Origin: Demequina mangrovi
GTDB lineage: Bacteria > Actinomycetota > Actinomycetes > Actinomycetales > Demequinaceae
DNA length: 64,000 bases
Direction of reading: 5' to 3'
Assembly: GCF_000759715.1 (NCBI RefSeq)
Contig: NZ_BBLU01000015.1
Coordinates: forward strand, 35,607 to 99,606
The notes under the pieces are model-generated. The model ran no database searches. It had not been told where the DNA came from and was given only the letters and a program-made list of their open reading frames with translations. This document shows, piece by piece, positions 16,326 to 25,370 of this stretch (position 1 is its first letter; each line of letters opens with the position of its first letter). Made by a program: the position numbers and the translations under genes.

Positions 16326-18350
16326 CTACTCCAGATCCCCGAGATCCACCCCGAGGTCGATCTCGCCGGGGCCGCTCAGCTCCGGCGGCGGCGCCGGGCG
16401 CGAGGGCCGCGGCAGCGTGTGCGGGATCTCCTCGACCAGCCGCTCCGGGAGGGCGTTGAGGAAGTACGCCTCCTCCACGAAGCCCTGGGCCGCGCTCACC
16501 TGCTGGGAGATCGAACCGACCCAGGCGCCGACCGGCGTGTGCGTCATCGTCCGCGTCACCACGAGGCGGTCCCGGGCGCGGGTCAGCGCCACGTAGAGCA
16601 CGCGGCGCTCCTCCTCGATGTCGTCGGTGTCGCCCAACGCACGAGCCGACGGGAACGAGCCCGGCGACACCCCCGCGGCGAAGGCCCAGTCCCGCTCGAG
16701 GCCCTTCGCCGAGTGCACCGTGCTGACGATGACGTGGTCCTGCTGCGACTCGGGCTCCATCTCCGAGGTGAAGATCGGCGACAGGATGTACTCCTCGAGG
16801 AACTCGAGGATGTTCGCCCGGGTCGCCGCGAGCCGCTCGACGTGCACGAGGTCCCTCGCCCGCGCCTCCCAGTTCTCGTTGCGGTACTTGTGCGCGAGGG
16901 TCGGCTGCAGCATCGCCGCCGCCCGGCCCACCGCATCGTCCACGCGCTGCGCGGCGTCCTCGATCGCGTCGAGCCCGGCCGCGAGCCACGCCGGCATGCC
17001 CTTGAGAGCCTCCGCACGCGCGGACGATGCGCTCGCCCCGCCGTCCCGCGCCGCGAGGAACGCGTCGAAGGCGCGCGCGGCGGTGACGTCGCCGACCCGC
17101 GGCACCAGGGTCAGCAGCCGCATCCAGGCGACCTCGTCGTCGGGGTTGGCGATCACCCTGAGCGCCGACAGCACGTCCCGCACGTGCGCGCTCTCGAGCA
17201 GCTTCACTCCCCCGAAGAACACGTAGGGGATGTCGTTCTCGACCAGCCGCGCCTCGATCGCACGCCCGCTGTAGTTCGACCGCACCAGCACCAGGTGCGT
17301 CGCCCACGGGAGCTCGTCGGCGCGGGCGCGCAGGAGCTCGGCGGCGATGAACCCGGCCTCGTCGGCGGGGGTCTCGAACGAGTGCAGCTCGGGCTTGGCA
17401 CCCTTGCCGCGTACGGCGCGCAGCTTCTTGTCGTAGCCGAGCGGCGACTCCTCGAGCAGCCAGTTCGACAGGTCGAGGATCTCCTGCGTGGAGCGGTAGT
17501 TGTCCTCGAGCTTGAGCACCCGCGCCCCCGGCACCCGCTCCGCGAACGAGTGGATCGACGCGAAGTCCGCGCCGCGGAAGCCGTAGATCGACTGCGCGTC
17601 GTCGCCGACGCAGTAGAAGCGCGTGTGCGGCACCAGCGGGTCGATGATCTGCCACTGCAGCGGGTTGGTGTCCTGCATCTCGTCGACGAGGATCTCCTCG
17701 TAGTGCGAGCCCACCCACGCGGCCACCTCGGGATCGGCGAGCCGCGCGGCGAACACCTTGAGGATGTCGTCGTACGTGAGATAGCGCCGCTCGGCCTTGC
17801 GCAGCTCGAAGGCGCGCACCGCCTCGCCGATCGCCTTCGGATCGACGCTCATCTCCGGCAGCTTGACGCGGATCGCCTGCGCGAGCGTGCGCCGCGTGTT
17901 GTGCGCGAAGGACAGCACGTCGAGGATCTGCGTCGCCTTGAGGCCCTCCACACGCTTGCCGCGCCCGAGGACCCCGCGCATCACCTGCTGCTGGTCGTCC
18001 TGGTCGATCACGCTCCAGCCGTCGTAGCCGAACACGTCGGGCGCCCCGCGCACCTCGCGCATGGCCCAGCCGTGGAAGGTCATGGCGGCCACCTGGGACG
18101 ATGCGCCGGCGAGGTCGCCGGCGACGCGCGAGCGGATCTCGGCGGCGGCGCGGCGGGTGAACGTGATCGCGAGGATGCGCTCGGGCGGCACCCCCTGCTT
18201 GAGCAGATGCCGGATGCGCGCGACGATCGTGGTCGTCTTCCCTGTCCCCGCGCCGGCGAGGACGAGGTTGTGGCTCGCACCGGTGAGGACCGCCTCGCGC
18301 TGCGCCTCGTTGAGGCTCTCCACCACGCCGTCGATACCCGCCTCAGCCAT
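16326..18350 (-). CDS. UvrD/PcrA-like ATP-dependent DNA helicase
   Basis: A 674-residue SF1A helicase. In order: LNEAQREAV (Q motif), AGAGTGKTTT (Walker A near 33), AITFTRRAAAEIRSR (Ia), VDEMQDTNPLQWQII (II), CVGDDAQSIYGFRGA (III), LEDNYRSTQEILDL (IV), TVHSAKGLERDW (V, His present), and YVALTRARDRLVV (VI). PcrA/UvrD enzymes unwind DNA 3'-5' in repair and replication restart. Length and motifs fit a full-length enzyme. The start at 18350 is supported by TAGACT seven bases upstream (leaderless). A short C-terminal acidic tail follows the helicase domain instead of a nuclease or HRDC domain. Confidence 0.93.
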   Translation of the reverse strand: MAEAGIDGVVESLNEAQREAVLTGASHNLVLAGAGTGKTTTIVARIRHLLKQGVPPERILAITFTRRAAAEIRSRVAGDLAGASSQVAAMTFHGWAMREVRGAPDVFGYDGWSVIDQDDQQQVMRGVLGRGKRVEGLKATQILDVLSFAHNTRRTLAQAIRVKLPEMSVDPKAIGEAVRAFELRKAERRYLTYDDILKVFAARLADPEVAAWVGSHYEEILVDEMQDTNPLQWQIIDPLVPHTRFYCVGDDAQSIYGFRGADFASIHSFAERVPGARVLKLEDNYRSTQEILDLSNWLLEESPLGYDKKLRAVRGKGAKPELHSFETPADEAGFIAAELLRARADELPWATHLVLVRSNYSGRAIEARLVENDIPYVFFGGVKLLESAHVRDVLSALRVIANPDDEVAWMRLLTLVPRVGDVTAARAFDAFLAARDGGASASSARAEALKGMPAWLAAGLDAIEDAAQRVDDAVGRAAAMLQPTLAHKYRNENWEARARDLVHVERLAATRANILEFLEEYILSPIFTSEMEPESQQDHVIVSTVHSAKGLERDWAFAAGVSPGSFPSARALGDTDDIEEERRVLYVALTRARDRLVVTRTMTHTPVGAWVGSISQQVSAAQGFVEEAYFLNALPERLVEEIPHTLPRPSRPAPPPELSGPGEIDLGVDLGDLE

Positions 18351-18603
18351 GCCGAAGAGTCTAGGTCCGGCCTCCGACGCTGCGGACGATGCGAAGCCGC
18401 CCGCGTCGCCTCCCGTTCCCAACGCACCGTGACTATCAAACCCGACATTACCGCCCGGCAGCCGAGCGCGCCAACGAGAAAAGCCACTGGTATTCAGGGA
18501 CTTTTGCGCCTATGTTCAAGCTACCGATCGAGGCGTTCCGCCACGGCTCGGGCACCGTGAGGAAGCGGCTTGAAGGGCCTCGCGCCCGTGAGAGGGGACA
18601 CCC

Positions 18604-19416
18604 ATGGCGACTCGCCTGGTTCGCACAATCGCGACGCTGCTGACAGTCGGGTTCGCGTGGGTAGCGCTCGCCCCGGCAGCGAGCGCGGCGACCTACACCG
18701 TGAAGTTCTCCGGGGTCGTCGTCTGCGACTCGTCCTCGAAGGCGGTGACCGGCGTGTACGTGAACAACTTCCACGGCTCCGACGGCTGGGCGTCGTGGAC
18801 TGCGTACCCCGGCAAGAAGAACGCCGCTCTCTACTCGTTCACCACCAAGGCCTCGCGCTCCAACCCCACGATCCGACTCGATATCGGGTGCGGCGGGACC
18901 ACGAAGTCGTGGGAGAAGAACCTCCGCACGCCGAACTTCACCGTGAAGAACGGCAGTGTCGACAACCGCCGATGCCGCACGGCCTCAGCGAACAAGACGA
19001 TCGCGTGCTACCCCGCCCCGGCAGGCCCCAAGACCTCCTCCAACTGGGGCTACGCCGGCTACTGCACCTGGGGCGCCTACTCGCGATGGAAGAGCTACAC
19101 CGGGTACTACCCCGCCATCGGCGGCGACGCGCGCCAGATGGACGACAACGCGAAGGCGAAGGGCCTCTACGTCTCCACCGTCCCGCACGCGAACTCGATG
19201 GTCGTCTTCAACACCGGCACGTTTGGCCACGTGGGCTGGGTCACCAAGGTCTACTTCAGCTCCGGGAAGGTCTACTTCGACTACGTCGACATGAACGGCG
19301 GCTCGACGTGGGTGAACGAGGCAGACGGGATCACCAACATGTTCAACAAGTGGTCAACCAAGACGAAGAAGGCATGGAACACGGCCAATCAGGCCTTCAT
19401 CGTCGCCCCCGACTGA
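18604..19416 (+). CDS. Secreted CHAP-domain peptidoglycan hydrolase-like protein
   Basis: A 270-residue protein with a signal peptide (residues 1-27, ending AAPASAA-type). The middle region is rich in Thr/Lys/Ser with two lone Cys. The C-terminal CHAP domain has the nucleophile in YCTWGAYSRW near residue 153 and the catalytic His in GHVGWVTKV near 208, followed by a NGG strand. CHAP amidases/endopeptidases cut peptidoglycan and serve in cell separation. Codon use is less GC-biased than in the neighbours. GAGAGGGGA precedes the ATG. The 253-bp upstream gap was checked for a ydaO-type riboswitch, and none was recognised. Confidence 0.85.
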   Translation: MATRLVRTIATLLTVGFAWVALAPAASAATYTVKFSGVVVCDSSSKAVTGVYVNNFHGSDGWASWTAYPGKKNAALYSFTTKASRSNPTIRLDIGCGGTTKSWEKNLRTPNFTVKNGSVDNRRCRTASANKTIACYPAPAGPKTSSNWGYAGYCTWGAYSRWKSYTGYYPAIGGDARQMDDNAKAKGLYVSTVPHANSMVVFNTGTFGHVGWVTKVYFSSGKVYFDYVDMNGGSTWVNEADGITNMFNKWSTKTKKAWNTANQAFIVAPD

Positions 19417-19492
19417 GTCCCGACCACCTCCTCCCAGCACCTTTTGCCCACGCTTGGGAATGCGCGCACCCGCAGACGGGTTGTGAAGCACC

Positions 19493-19738
19493 GTGATCAA
19501 CACTTCGCGCCGAGGCCGCATGAGCCTCGACAACTACGCCGATCTGCTCGCGCTCGGCGGCATCGTCAAGGACAGCGCCGTATGCTCGGCCTGCGGCTCC
19601 GACAGCGCTCCCCTGCGCCCCGAGGCCCTCTGGCTCGGCCACAACGCCGGGCGCGACGAGCACAGCGGCACGTCGCTCCTCTGCGTCCGCCACGCCGCCG
19701 ACTGGGCGGGCGACGGCCACGTCGCCCTCGCGAGCTGA
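19493..19738 (+). CDS. Small CxxC/CxxH protein, member 1 of a four-gene paralogous family
   Basis: An 81-residue protein (GTG start; an ATG at 19520 is the alternative). Residues 11-20, SLDNYADLLA, form the family N-terminal motif. VCSACGSDSAPLRPEALWL (CxxC) is followed by LLCVRHAADW (CxxH plus Trp), a layout suited to one zinc ion. The same order is found at 24922-25263, 25371-25610 and 26443-26709. The longer start is preferred because the two closest paralogues also have about eight residues before LDNYADLL. No described function. Confidence 0.78.
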   Translation: MINTSRRGRMSLDNYADLLALGGIVKDSAVCSACGSDSAPLRPEALWLGHNAGRDEHSGTSLLCVRHAADWAGDGHVALAS

Positions 19739-19763
19739 CCCGGACCGCAAGCCGCCAGCAGGC

Positions 19764-21407
19764 TCAGCGCCTCCCCGAACCCTTCCCGCGGCCCGTACCC
19801 GAATCCGCCACGAGCGGCGGCAGCTCCGGCGTCTCGGCCACCGCATCGGCCGCCTCCTGGAGCGCCTCGCCCACCGCGAGCACCAGCCCCTCCTCGCCCG
19901 CCGGCGCGAGGATCGACATCCCGATCGGCAGACCCTCGGAGTCGATCGCGGCCGGCACCGTCACCTCGGGGAAGCCGACCGCGGGCGAGATGTACGACGG
20001 CGCGTACTCATCGCCGAACGGGCTGTCGCAGATCCACGTCGGGTCCGGCTGATAGTCGACCGGTGACGCCGGGCACTCCATCGTCGGGAACAGCAGCACG
20101 TCGAGATCCTCGAACGCCATGAGGTCGAGCACCTCGGCCTGGAGCCCCGGCCTGACGTCGGACCCGAGCGCCAGGTACTCCGCCGACCCGTAGTCGCCTT
20201 GCATGTCGATCGAGTGCTGCAGCCCCGCGATGCGCGCCTGATTGGGCGGGTTCGGCAGGGACAGCGCCCACTCGGACGTGAGGATGTCGACCAGCTCCTG
20301 CGACGTGTCCGGCGTCCACCGGTTGCGGGTCTCGAGGTACTCGTCGATGTCGTGCGCGAGGTCGTAGCCCGAGTACGGCCCGACGATAGGCGTCCACGCG
20401 TACTCGAGGTCGCTCGACACCGTCACCGGCACCGCGGTCGCGCCCATCGACTCGAGCAGCGCCGCCGATCCCGTCAGCGTCGTGGCGACCTCGGCGTTCG
20501 CGGCCGAGTACTGCCAAATCACGCCGATGCGCATCCCGTCGACGTCGTAGCCGTCGAGATCGGGCACCGGGTCCCCGGTCATCACCGAGAACACCAGCGC
20601 CGCATCCTCGGCCGAGCGCGCGATGGGCCCGACGATGTCGAGGTTGAGCGAGTACGGCAGGATCCCGTCGAGCGGTGCCGCGTCGAGCGTCCCGCGCAGC
20701 CCCACGGCCCCGACGGACGATGCGGGGCCGCGCACCGAACCCGAGGTGTCCGTGCCGAGCGCGACGGGCGCGAAGTCCGCCGCCACCGCGGCCGCCGACC
20801 CGCTCGAGGAGCCCGAGGCGTTGCGCGTGAGCTCCACGGGGTTGAGCGTGAGCCCGCCCGCCGAGCTGTAGCCGAGCCGCCCGTACGAGGCGGCGAGCTC
20901 CGACATGTTGGTCTTGCCGAGGATCACCGCGCCGGCCTCGCGCAGCCGGGAGATCACCAGCGCATCCTCGCTCGGGTAGTTCCTCAGCAGCGCGACCGAT
21001 CCCGCGGTCGACGCGAGCCCCTTCACATCGATGTTCTCCTTCACCAGGATCGGGATGCCGTCGAGGGGACCGAGCGACTCGCCCTTGCGGCGCCGCTTGT
21101 CCGAGGCCCGCGCCTCCTTGGCCGCCGTCTTCGCGAGCTGGGTCACGGCGTTGACGGTCGGACCCTGATCGTCGTACGCCTCGATGCGGTCGAGGTAGAA
21201 GCCGAGCAGGCCGACCGCCGTGAGCGAGCCGTCGTCGAGCGCCGCGGCGAGCTCGACGATGGTCGCGCCGGCGGGATCGAAGCCCGGACCCTGATGCGGA
21301 CGATGCGCGGCGGCCGAACTCGCCGTCACCACCAGCGCAAGGACGAGCGAGACGATCAGCCCGAGAACTCCGGGCCGAATCTGACGATTCAGACTTTTCG
21401 CACCCAT
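19764..21407 (-). CDS. Secreted amidase (amidase signature family)
   Basis: A 547-residue protein with an N-terminal signal peptide (LGLIVSLVLALVVTASSAAA). The amidase-signature Ser-cisSer-Lys triad is visible: the Lys in PILVKENIDV, the Gly/Ser-rich ASGSSSGSAAAVAA, and the DTSGSVRGPAS loop. Family members hydrolyse amides such as peptide amides, nitriles' amides or fatty acid amides; substrate unknown. TAGCGT lies six bases before the ATG (leaderless). It is divergent from the TetR operon across about 215 bp. Confidence 0.9.
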   Translation of the reverse strand: MGAKSLNRQIRPGVLGLIVSLVLALVVTASSAAAHRPHQGPGFDPAGATIVELAAALDDGSLTAVGLLGFYLDRIEAYDDQGPTVNAVTQLAKTAAKEARASDKRRRKGESLGPLDGIPILVKENIDVKGLASTAGSVALLRNYPSEDALVISRLREAGAVILGKTNMSELAASYGRLGYSSAGGLTLNPVELTRNASGSSSGSAAAVAADFAPVALGTDTSGSVRGPASSVGAVGLRGTLDAAPLDGILPYSLNLDIVGPIARSAEDAALVFSVMTGDPVPDLDGYDVDGMRIGVIWQYSAANAEVATTLTGSAALLESMGATAVPVTVSSDLEYAWTPIVGPYSGYDLAHDIDEYLETRNRWTPDTSQELVDILTSEWALSLPNPPNQARIAGLQHSIDMQGDYGSAEYLALGSDVRPGLQAEVLDLMAFEDLDVLLFPTMECPASPVDYQPDPTWICDSPFGDEYAPSYISPAVGFPEVTVPAAIDSEGLPIGMSILAPAGEEGLVLAVGEALQEAADAVAETPELPPLVADSGTGRGKGSGRR

Positions 21408-21502
21408 CGCTTCACGCTAACGAGACGCTCGCCGCACGGGGTTACACCGACGTTAAACCTCCCTCACACCCTGCCTCGCGTCGGCAATTCGGACAAAAAG
21501 GG

Positions 21503-21556
21503 TTGACAGGGCTCGCCTGCAGGCGCAGGCTGAGGGCATTCGGTCGATCGACCGAA
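21503..21556 (+). promoter_or_regulatory. Promoter with TetR-type operator
   Basis: TTGACA (21503-21508), 17 bases, then CAGGCT (21526-21531) form a recognisable promoter. Immediately downstream is the perfect 18-bp palindrome TTCGGTCGATCGACCGAA (21539-21556). A TetR-family gene is second in the operon, so autorepression at this site is likely. Confidence 0.75.
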
Positions 21557-21622
21557 CGAGCAAGGCTCAAGGAGCCGCGAACGCACCGGCGCCGTCCCCG
21601 TCAGAACAATGGAGTCCCCGAC

Positions 21623-21907
21623 ATGACCACCTACGACCTCGACAACCTCAACGTCCCCCGCGTCCTCGCCGCGGACCCGGGCATGGCCTTCGCGCACCTC
21701 GCGGTGCACTCGATGAAGCGCCGCATGCGCGAGCAGCTCGAGCCTTCAGAGGCCGCTGTCCCCACGGCCCGCCAGCGCGGCCTCCTCGACCGCCTCCTCG
21801 CGTCCGGCGGCACCGCGCTTCGCACGCCGCTCCGCCGGGTGCGCGACGCGTTCGCCGGCGCCCGTCCGAGCGACAGCCCCTTCGGCGGACGGCCCGCCGC
21901 GGCATGA
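21623..21907 (+). CDS. Small hypothetical protein, first gene of the TetR operon
   Basis: A 94-residue protein with GGAG seven bases from the ATG. The sequence starts TTYDLDNLNVPRVLAADPGM and has a basic middle (MKRRMREQLEP) and a Pro/Gly-rich end. No domain recognised. It overlaps the TetR gene by four bases (ATGA) and lies directly behind the TetR-type operator, so it is co-expressed with the regulator and probably with the downstream fusion gene. Confidence 0.68.
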   Translation: MTTYDLDNLNVPRVLAADPGMAFAHLAVHSMKRRMREQLEPSEAAVPTARQRGLLDRLLASGGTALRTPLRRVRDAFAGARPSDSPFGGRPAAA

Positions 21908-22503
21908 CGACCGCGAGCGCCACCGAGGCGACCACCACCGACCGGATCCTCGCGGCCTGCCGCGAGCAGATCCTGGCTGGCGGCGCCGCCTCGGTGTCGA
22001 CGCGCAAGGTCGCCGACGCGGCCGGCGTCCCGCTGTCCCAGATCCACTACCACTTCGGCTCCAAGCGCGGCCTCATGCTCGCCACGCTCGAGGCCGAGGA
22101 CACCCGCCTCGTCACCCGCCAGGCCGCGATGTACGCCGCCAACGAGCCCTTCGCCGTCCAATGGCGACGCGCATGCGACCACCTCGACGAGGACCTCGAC
22201 TCCGGCTACGTCCGGATCCTCCAGGAGATGGTCACCGCCGGCTACTCCGACGCCGACCTGCGCGCGCGCGTCCGCGCGATGCTCGACGGCTGGACCGAGC
22301 TCATAGTCGACGCGCTGCGCTACCACTACGCGCACGGGCTGCGCCTCGGCAGCCTCACGGCCGAGGAGGCCTGCGCGCTCACCTCGGCGATCTTCCTCGG
22401 CGCCGAGGTCATGATCCTCACGGGCCTGACCGGCCCGTCCGCCCCAGTCCGCGACGCCCTGCGCGCCCTCGAGCCGATGCTCGCGGCCGCGCAGCAGCCC
22501 TGA
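21904..22503 (+). CDS. TetR/AcrR-family transcriptional regulator
   Basis: A 199-residue protein. The N-terminal HTH is clear: DRILAACREQILAGG, then VSTRKVADAAGVPLSQIHYHFGSKRGLM, in which the YHFGSK signature is typical. The C-terminal ligand domain is helical (FLGAEVMILTGLTGP). It most likely binds the palindrome at 21539-21556, controlling itself, the small upstream gene and the hydrolase-glycosyltransferase fusion. The inducer cannot be inferred. Confidence 0.93.
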   Translation: MTTASATEATTTDRILAACREQILAGGAASVSTRKVADAAGVPLSQIHYHFGSKRGLMLATLEAEDTRLVTRQAAMYAANEPFAVQWRRACDHLDEDLDSGYVRILQEMVTAGYSDADLRARVRAMLDGWTELIVDALRYHYAHGLRLGSLTAEEACALTSAIFLGAEVMILTGLTGPSAPVRDALRALEPMLAAAQQP

Positions 22504-22565
22504 CACCCGCCACGACCCCGCCAGCACCGCACAGTCCCCGAGTCCCTGAGTCCCCAGGAGTCCCC

Positions 22566-24710
22566 ATGCGCGCGGTCCTCCCCGCCTCCGACGGCGTCGT
22601 CGAGCGCGACGGCGCGCGCCTGCACTACGACGTCTACGACCACCTCTGCCCGCCCGGCGCCCCCACGATCGTGCTGCTGCCCACCTGGAGCATCGTCCAC
22701 GCACGCGCCTGGAAGGCGCAGATCCCGTACCTGTCGCGATACTTCCGCGTGGTCGTCTACGACGCCGCCGGCTCGGGCAGGTCCACCGGGCCCACGTACA
22801 TGGCCCGGCACACGCAGGGCGCGTGGCGGGACGATGCGGTGGCCGTGATCGAGGCGACCTGCGACGCACCGGTGGTGGTCGCCGGGGTGTCGATGGGCGG
22901 CACGCTCGCGTACAGCGTGCAGGCCTACCGGCCCGACCTGGTTGCGGGCGTGGTCACGATCGGCGCGGACCACCCGTTCCGCGTCGATCCGCCGGACTGG
23001 CGCGGCCCGGCGAACGCCCCCTACGACCCGGAGGCCAACCCCGTCCCGGTGCGCTGGGGCAAGTTCCACCCCGAGTACATGGAGGGCTCGTGGCCGGACT
23101 TCGTCAACTTCTTCATGGCGGAGGTCGGCTCGGATCCGCACTCGACCAAGCAGATCGACGACCTGGTCGGCTGGGCGCTCGAGCAGAACCCCCGCGTGCC
23201 CATCGCCGCGGTCGCGGACCGCTTCGACATCGATCTCGAGGACTGGCGCGGACGCCTCGCCGAGAGCACGATCCCCACGCTCATCATCCACGGGAGCGAC
23301 GACCTCATCACCCACCCCGACAGCGCCCGCCTCGCGGCCGCCACGATCCCGACGGCGAGGCTCCTCATCGACGAGGGCGCCGGCCACATGCCCGGCTCGC
23401 GCTACCCCGTGCTCATCAACCACCGTATCCACGACTTCGCGGCCGAGGTTCTCGGCCAGCCTCCCCGCACCACGCTGGAGGTCGCCGCGTACGCGGCCCC
23501 CGCATCGTCCCGCCGCAAGGTGCTGTACCTCTCCTCGCCGATCGGGCTCGGCCACGCGCGCCGCGACGTCGCCATCGCGACGGAGCTCGCGGCGCACCAT
23601 CCCGACCTCGAGATCGACTGGCTCGCACAGGACCCGGTGACGCGGGTGCTCGCCGAGGGAGGCCACCGGCTCCATCCCGCGTCGCGGCTGCTCGCGAGCG
23701 AGTCCGCGCACATCGAGCACGACTCCGGCGAGCACCGGCTCGACATCTTCGAGTCCTCGCGCGACCTGGACGAGATCCTGGTGCACAACTTCCACGTCCT
23801 CGACGAGGTGCTCGCCGAGGGCGGCTACGACCTCGTCATCGCGGACGAGGCCTGGGATCTCGACTACCACCTCCACGAGAATCCGCGCCTCAAGCGCGCG
23901 CCGGTCGTGTGGATGACGGACTTCGTCGGCAACGTCCCGATGCCGAGCGGCGGGGAGCGCCAAGCCGAGGTGGTCGCGGACGTCAACCTCGAGATGATCG
24001 AGCACATCGCGCGCCACCCCGAGATCCGCGACGCGAGCGTCTTCGTGGGCGACCCCGACGACATCGTGCCGGGCACGTTCGGCCCCGGACTGCCCGAGAT
24101 CCGCGCGTGGACCGAGCAGCACTTCGACTTCTCCGGCTACATCGCGGGCTTCGACCCGCGCGCGTTCGGCGACCGCGAGAGGCTGCGCGCCTCGATCGGC
24201 TTCGGGGAGCGCGAGAAGGTGTGCGTGGTCGCGGTCGGCGGCACCGGCGTGGGCCGCAGCCTGCTCGAGCGCGTCGCCGCCGCGGTCCCGGCGGCCCGGG
24301 CGCTCATCCCCGAGCTGCGCGTGGTCATCGTCACCGGTCCCCGCATCGATCCGCGCACGCTCCCGCAGGTGCCGGGCGTCGAGTATCACGCGTACGTCGA
24401 CCGCCTCTACCGGTGGCTCGCGGCGTGCGACGTCGCGATCGTCCAGGGCGGCCTCACCACCACGATGGAGCTCACCGCCGCCAAGGTGCCCTTCCTCTAC
24501 GTGCCGCTGCGGGACCACTTCGAGCAGAACGTCCACGTGCGGGCGCGGCTCGAGCGCTACCGCGCGGGCCGCTGCCTGGAGTACGACGCGCTCACGCCCA
24601 CGACCGTCGCGGACGCGCTCGTCGACCTCCTCGGCAGCGAGGTCGACTACCTCGACGTCGCGACTGACGGGGCGGCGAGGGCGGCCGAGCGGATCGGCCG
24701 GCTGCTCTAG
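22566..24710 (+). CDS. Fusion of an alpha/beta hydrolase with a GT28/MGT-like glycosyltransferase
   Basis: A 714-residue two-domain protein. Residues 1-295 are an alpha/beta hydrolase: YDAAGSGRST near 65, nucleophile elbow GVSMGG near 107, acid region SDDLITHPDS near 240, and a catalytic His in GAGHMPGS near 273. Residues 315-714 are a GT-B glycosyltransferase: LSSPIGLGHARRD at the start, VAVGGTGVGRSLL near 560, then QGGLTTTMEL near 630 and PLRDHFEQNVH, the donor-binding part of GT1/GT28 enzymes. The gene is controlled with the TetR pair, with a clear AGGAG. The upstream 60 bases repeat GAGTCCCC several times. The pairing suggests that an ester is cleaved and the product glycosylated, perhaps for detoxification (inference). 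Confidence 0.85.
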   Translation: MRAVLPASDGVVERDGARLHYDVYDHLCPPGAPTIVLLPTWSIVHARAWKAQIPYLSRYFRVVVYDAAGSGRSTGPTYMARHTQGAWRDDAVAVIEATCDAPVVVAGVSMGGTLAYSVQAYRPDLVAGVVTIGADHPFRVDPPDWRGPANAPYDPEANPVPVRWGKFHPEYMEGSWPDFVNFFMAEVGSDPHSTKQIDDLVGWALEQNPRVPIAAVADRFDIDLEDWRGRLAESTIPTLIIHGSDDLITHPDSARLAAATIPTARLLIDEGAGHMPGSRYPVLINHRIHDFAAEVLGQPPRTTLEVAAYAAPASSRRKVLYLSSPIGLGHARRDVAIATELAAHHPDLEIDWLAQDPVTRVLAEGGHRLHPASRLLASESAHIEHDSGEHRLDIFESSRDLDEILVHNFHVLDEVLAEGGYDLVIADEAWDLDYHLHENPRLKRAPVVWMTDFVGNVPMPSGGERQAEVVADVNLEMIEHIARHPEIRDASVFVGDPDDIVPGTFGPGLPEIRAWTEQHFDFSGYIAGFDPRAFGDRERLRASIGFGEREKVCVVAVGGTGVGRSLLERVAAAVPAARALIPELRVVIVTGPRIDPRTLPQVPGVEYHAYVDRLYRWLAACDVAIVQGGLTTTMELTAAKVPFLYVPLRDHFEQNVHVRARLERYRAGRCLEYDALTPTTVADALVDLLGSEVDYLDVATDGAARAAERIGRLL

Positions 24711-24921
24711 GGCTCGGGTAGGCGAGGGCCGGGTGCGGCGCCGCTCTCCGCCCTCGCGGAACTCGCGCGAATCGTGCCGTTTCCGCTCGTGCCAGGGGCG
24801 CCGCCCTTGCCGATCGCGTCGCCGCCTGGCGGCGCCCGTTCGCGCCCTCGCGTGCCACGCCGCCCGCGACTTACCCTGACCCCGAGCACCGCCTCGGGCT
24901 CCCGGCACGAAACGAGCGTCC

Positions 24922-25263
24922 ATGACCGACGTCCGCGACCTCATCGACTTCGACACGCCGCACAACTACGCGGAGCTCCTCGCCCGGGCGGGCAGCACCC
25001 GCGACGCCGCGCACTGCACGCTGTGCGGGCTCGACTCGGACCCCCTCCCCCCGACGAGCCTCTCGCTCATCAAGTACCGCCAGACGGGCAGCGCGAAGGG
25101 CTCGAGCCGGCTCTACTGCGACGTGCACCTCGCCGAGTGGCGGGACGATGCGCGGGCGGCCAGGCGTCCCGGCCGCCGCGGCGCGGAGCCTCCCCAGCAC
25201 ACGATCTGCCCCACGTGCTTCATGCAGATGCCGCTCACCGGCGGCTGCCAGAACTGTGAGTAA
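24922..25263 (+). CDS. Small CxxC/CxxH protein with added C-terminal zinc knuckle, family member 2
   Basis: A 113-residue protein. TPHNYAELLARAG is the diverged family N-terminal motif. HCTLCGLDSDPLPPTSLSL (CxxC) and LYCDVHLAEW (CxxH plus Trp) match the paralogues. It alone carries an extension ending CPTCFMQMPLTGGCQNCE, a second CxxC...CxxC site nearly superimposable on the tail of the protein at 8347-8730. It thus links the two small-protein groups. TACCCT (24872-24877) may be the -10. Function unknown. Confidence 0.8.
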   Translation: MTDVRDLIDFDTPHNYAELLARAGSTRDAAHCTLCGLDSDPLPPTSLSLIKYRQTGSAKGSSRLYCDVHLAEWRDDARAARRPGRRGAEPPQHTICPTCFMQMPLTGGCQNCE

Positions 25264-25370
25264 CTCGACATACCGGACCCGCGGATGCGGGACCAACGCC
25301 CCTCGTTGCGAGTGAGATCACGTCGTTACGGTGGAAAGGAGCGAGACACGACGACGGATGGGGGGCTCGC

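Noticed and set aside
18351..18603. A possible c-di-AMP (ydaO) riboswitch before the CHAP gene
   Set aside because: Such riboswitches often precede cell-wall hydrolase genes in actinobacteria, but I could not find the conserved core sequences. Only an ordinary promoter-like stretch is visible.
16419..24965. Very long open frames opposite real genes (for example 16419-18560 on the plus strand and 22326-24965 on the minus strand)
   Set aside because: They lie antisense to a helicase and to the hydrolase-glycosyltransferase fusion, whose motifs are complete. Their products are Arg/Asp/Val-rich without any domain, as expected for shadow frames in 70% GC DNA.
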